DNA of 64,000 nucleotides from Ficedula albicollis (lineage: Eukaryota > Chordata > Aves > Passeriformes > Muscicapidae): assembly GCF_000247815.1 (NCBI RefSeq), contig NC_021671.1, positions 23,020,340 to 23,084,339 of the forward strand. Reading direction: 5' to 3'. The notes under the pieces were generated by a model, which did no database searches, was not told where the DNA came from, and worked only from the letters and a program-made list of their open reading frames with translations. Position 1 is the stretch's first letter, and the number at the start of each line of letters is the position of its first letter. The position numbers and the translations under genes were made by a program. Shown here one piece after another: positions 63,392-64,000 of the stretch.

Positions 63392-64000
63392 AGTAAAAAG
63401 ACTTAGTCACACAGAATAAACCTAAACAGTTGTCTATCTTGGGAAGATTTTCCTGTGTTTGAATACAGCTTTGAAGAATCAAGTAAGCTAACATCACACT
63501 GATTATCACTGATGAGCCAGAGCAAAGCAAAGAAAATTGAGGTCATCAGCCTGTCAGCAATGTGACAGTCTTGAAACGTGTACCATAGCATTTGTAAACC
63601 AGACCACTTAACCCTAAAAATGTTCAGCTTCTGTATTACACTTTCATTTTGTGGGCTACTTTCACACAGATTGCCTATGATTTATTTCCACTTTAAATAT
63701 TCAAAAGTTTTGCAAAACCCTTGTTCCCTCAGATGAACTGGGAATTTACATGCTAAAAACAGTGATTTTTCTCCCCTTTTTAGGAGGCTAGATGCAATGG
63801 AACTTGTAATCAAATACTTTTTTCTAATTAGAACAACAAATCAAGGTAATAAGAAAAGCTACATCTGTTGAGTAACAAATAAAGGTTTTACTCTGTCACC
63901 ATATATGCAATTAAAAACCAGCTTTTTAGAATATTTGCTAATTATAAAGTTGATAAATCTACCACTGTCATACAACATCATTTCCCACCCTCTTTAAATA

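Larger units (their letters stand above)
54181..64000. other. Intergenic or upstream stretch without recognised gene
   Basis: No supported exon, RNA gene or large transposon. It contains three small tandem duplications (57301-57428, 61884-61993, 63218-63391). Confidence 0.5.

Overview
This looks like vertebrate nuclear DNA, most probably from a bird. It is AT-rich and gene-poor. It carries several fragments of CR1, the dominant avian LINE. It also carries a long terminal repeat whose 3' end matches the abundant avian ERVL-type LTR. The only protein-coding gene I can support has vertebrate exon/intron structure. I cannot name the species or order from the sequence alone.

The gene is the 5' half of steroid sulfatase (STS, arylsulfatase C family) on the minus strand. 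Five coding exons are resolved, all with good splice sites and matching phases: 40035-40180 (start codon, signal sequence, MADD metal site), 38134-38255 (formylglycine motif CTPSR), 35175-35297, 28998-29421 (GKWHLG motif and the two membrane helices) and 22311-22447 (HVH motif and VEEMDW). Together they encode about 317 of the roughly 580 residues usual for the family. No later exon was found between 1 and 22310, so the rest of the gene probably lies beyond the left edge, behind an intron of more than 22 kb.

The most striking feature is the number of near-perfect direct tandem duplications (about 55 bp to 1.3 kb). One 1201-bp pair, 39887-41087 and 41088-42288, carries the first STS coding exon twice. 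Two long poly-C runs (94 and 327 bp) sit at duplication junctions. One 782-bp duplication is separated by a 284-bp LTR-like piece inserted exactly at the copy boundary. This pattern fits unmerged haplotypes or gap-filling errors better than biology, although some short repeats may be real. The point matters because an automatic annotation would call a false duplicated exon.

Layout: 1-2414 no features; 2415-4767 kilobase duplication with poly-C; 7835-8457 CR1, part of it duplicated at 8879-9498; 12761-14608 duplication with LTR-like insert; 16431-17655 two CR1 copies; 17750-18491 a giant (TTCCC)n array; 22311-40180 STS exons with intronic CR1 fragments at 25385-26760 and 37567-37830; 41088-42288 second copy of exon 1; 45056-45382 poly-C; 45438-46565 CR1 with reverse-transcriptase remnant; about 50380-51199 ERVL-type LTR; 51200-64000 no recognisable gene. 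I saw no sign of a previously undescribed biological system. The points worth following up are the exon-1 duplication, the assembly signature, the candidate polymorphic LTR and the G-quadruplex-capable pentanucleotide array inside the gene.
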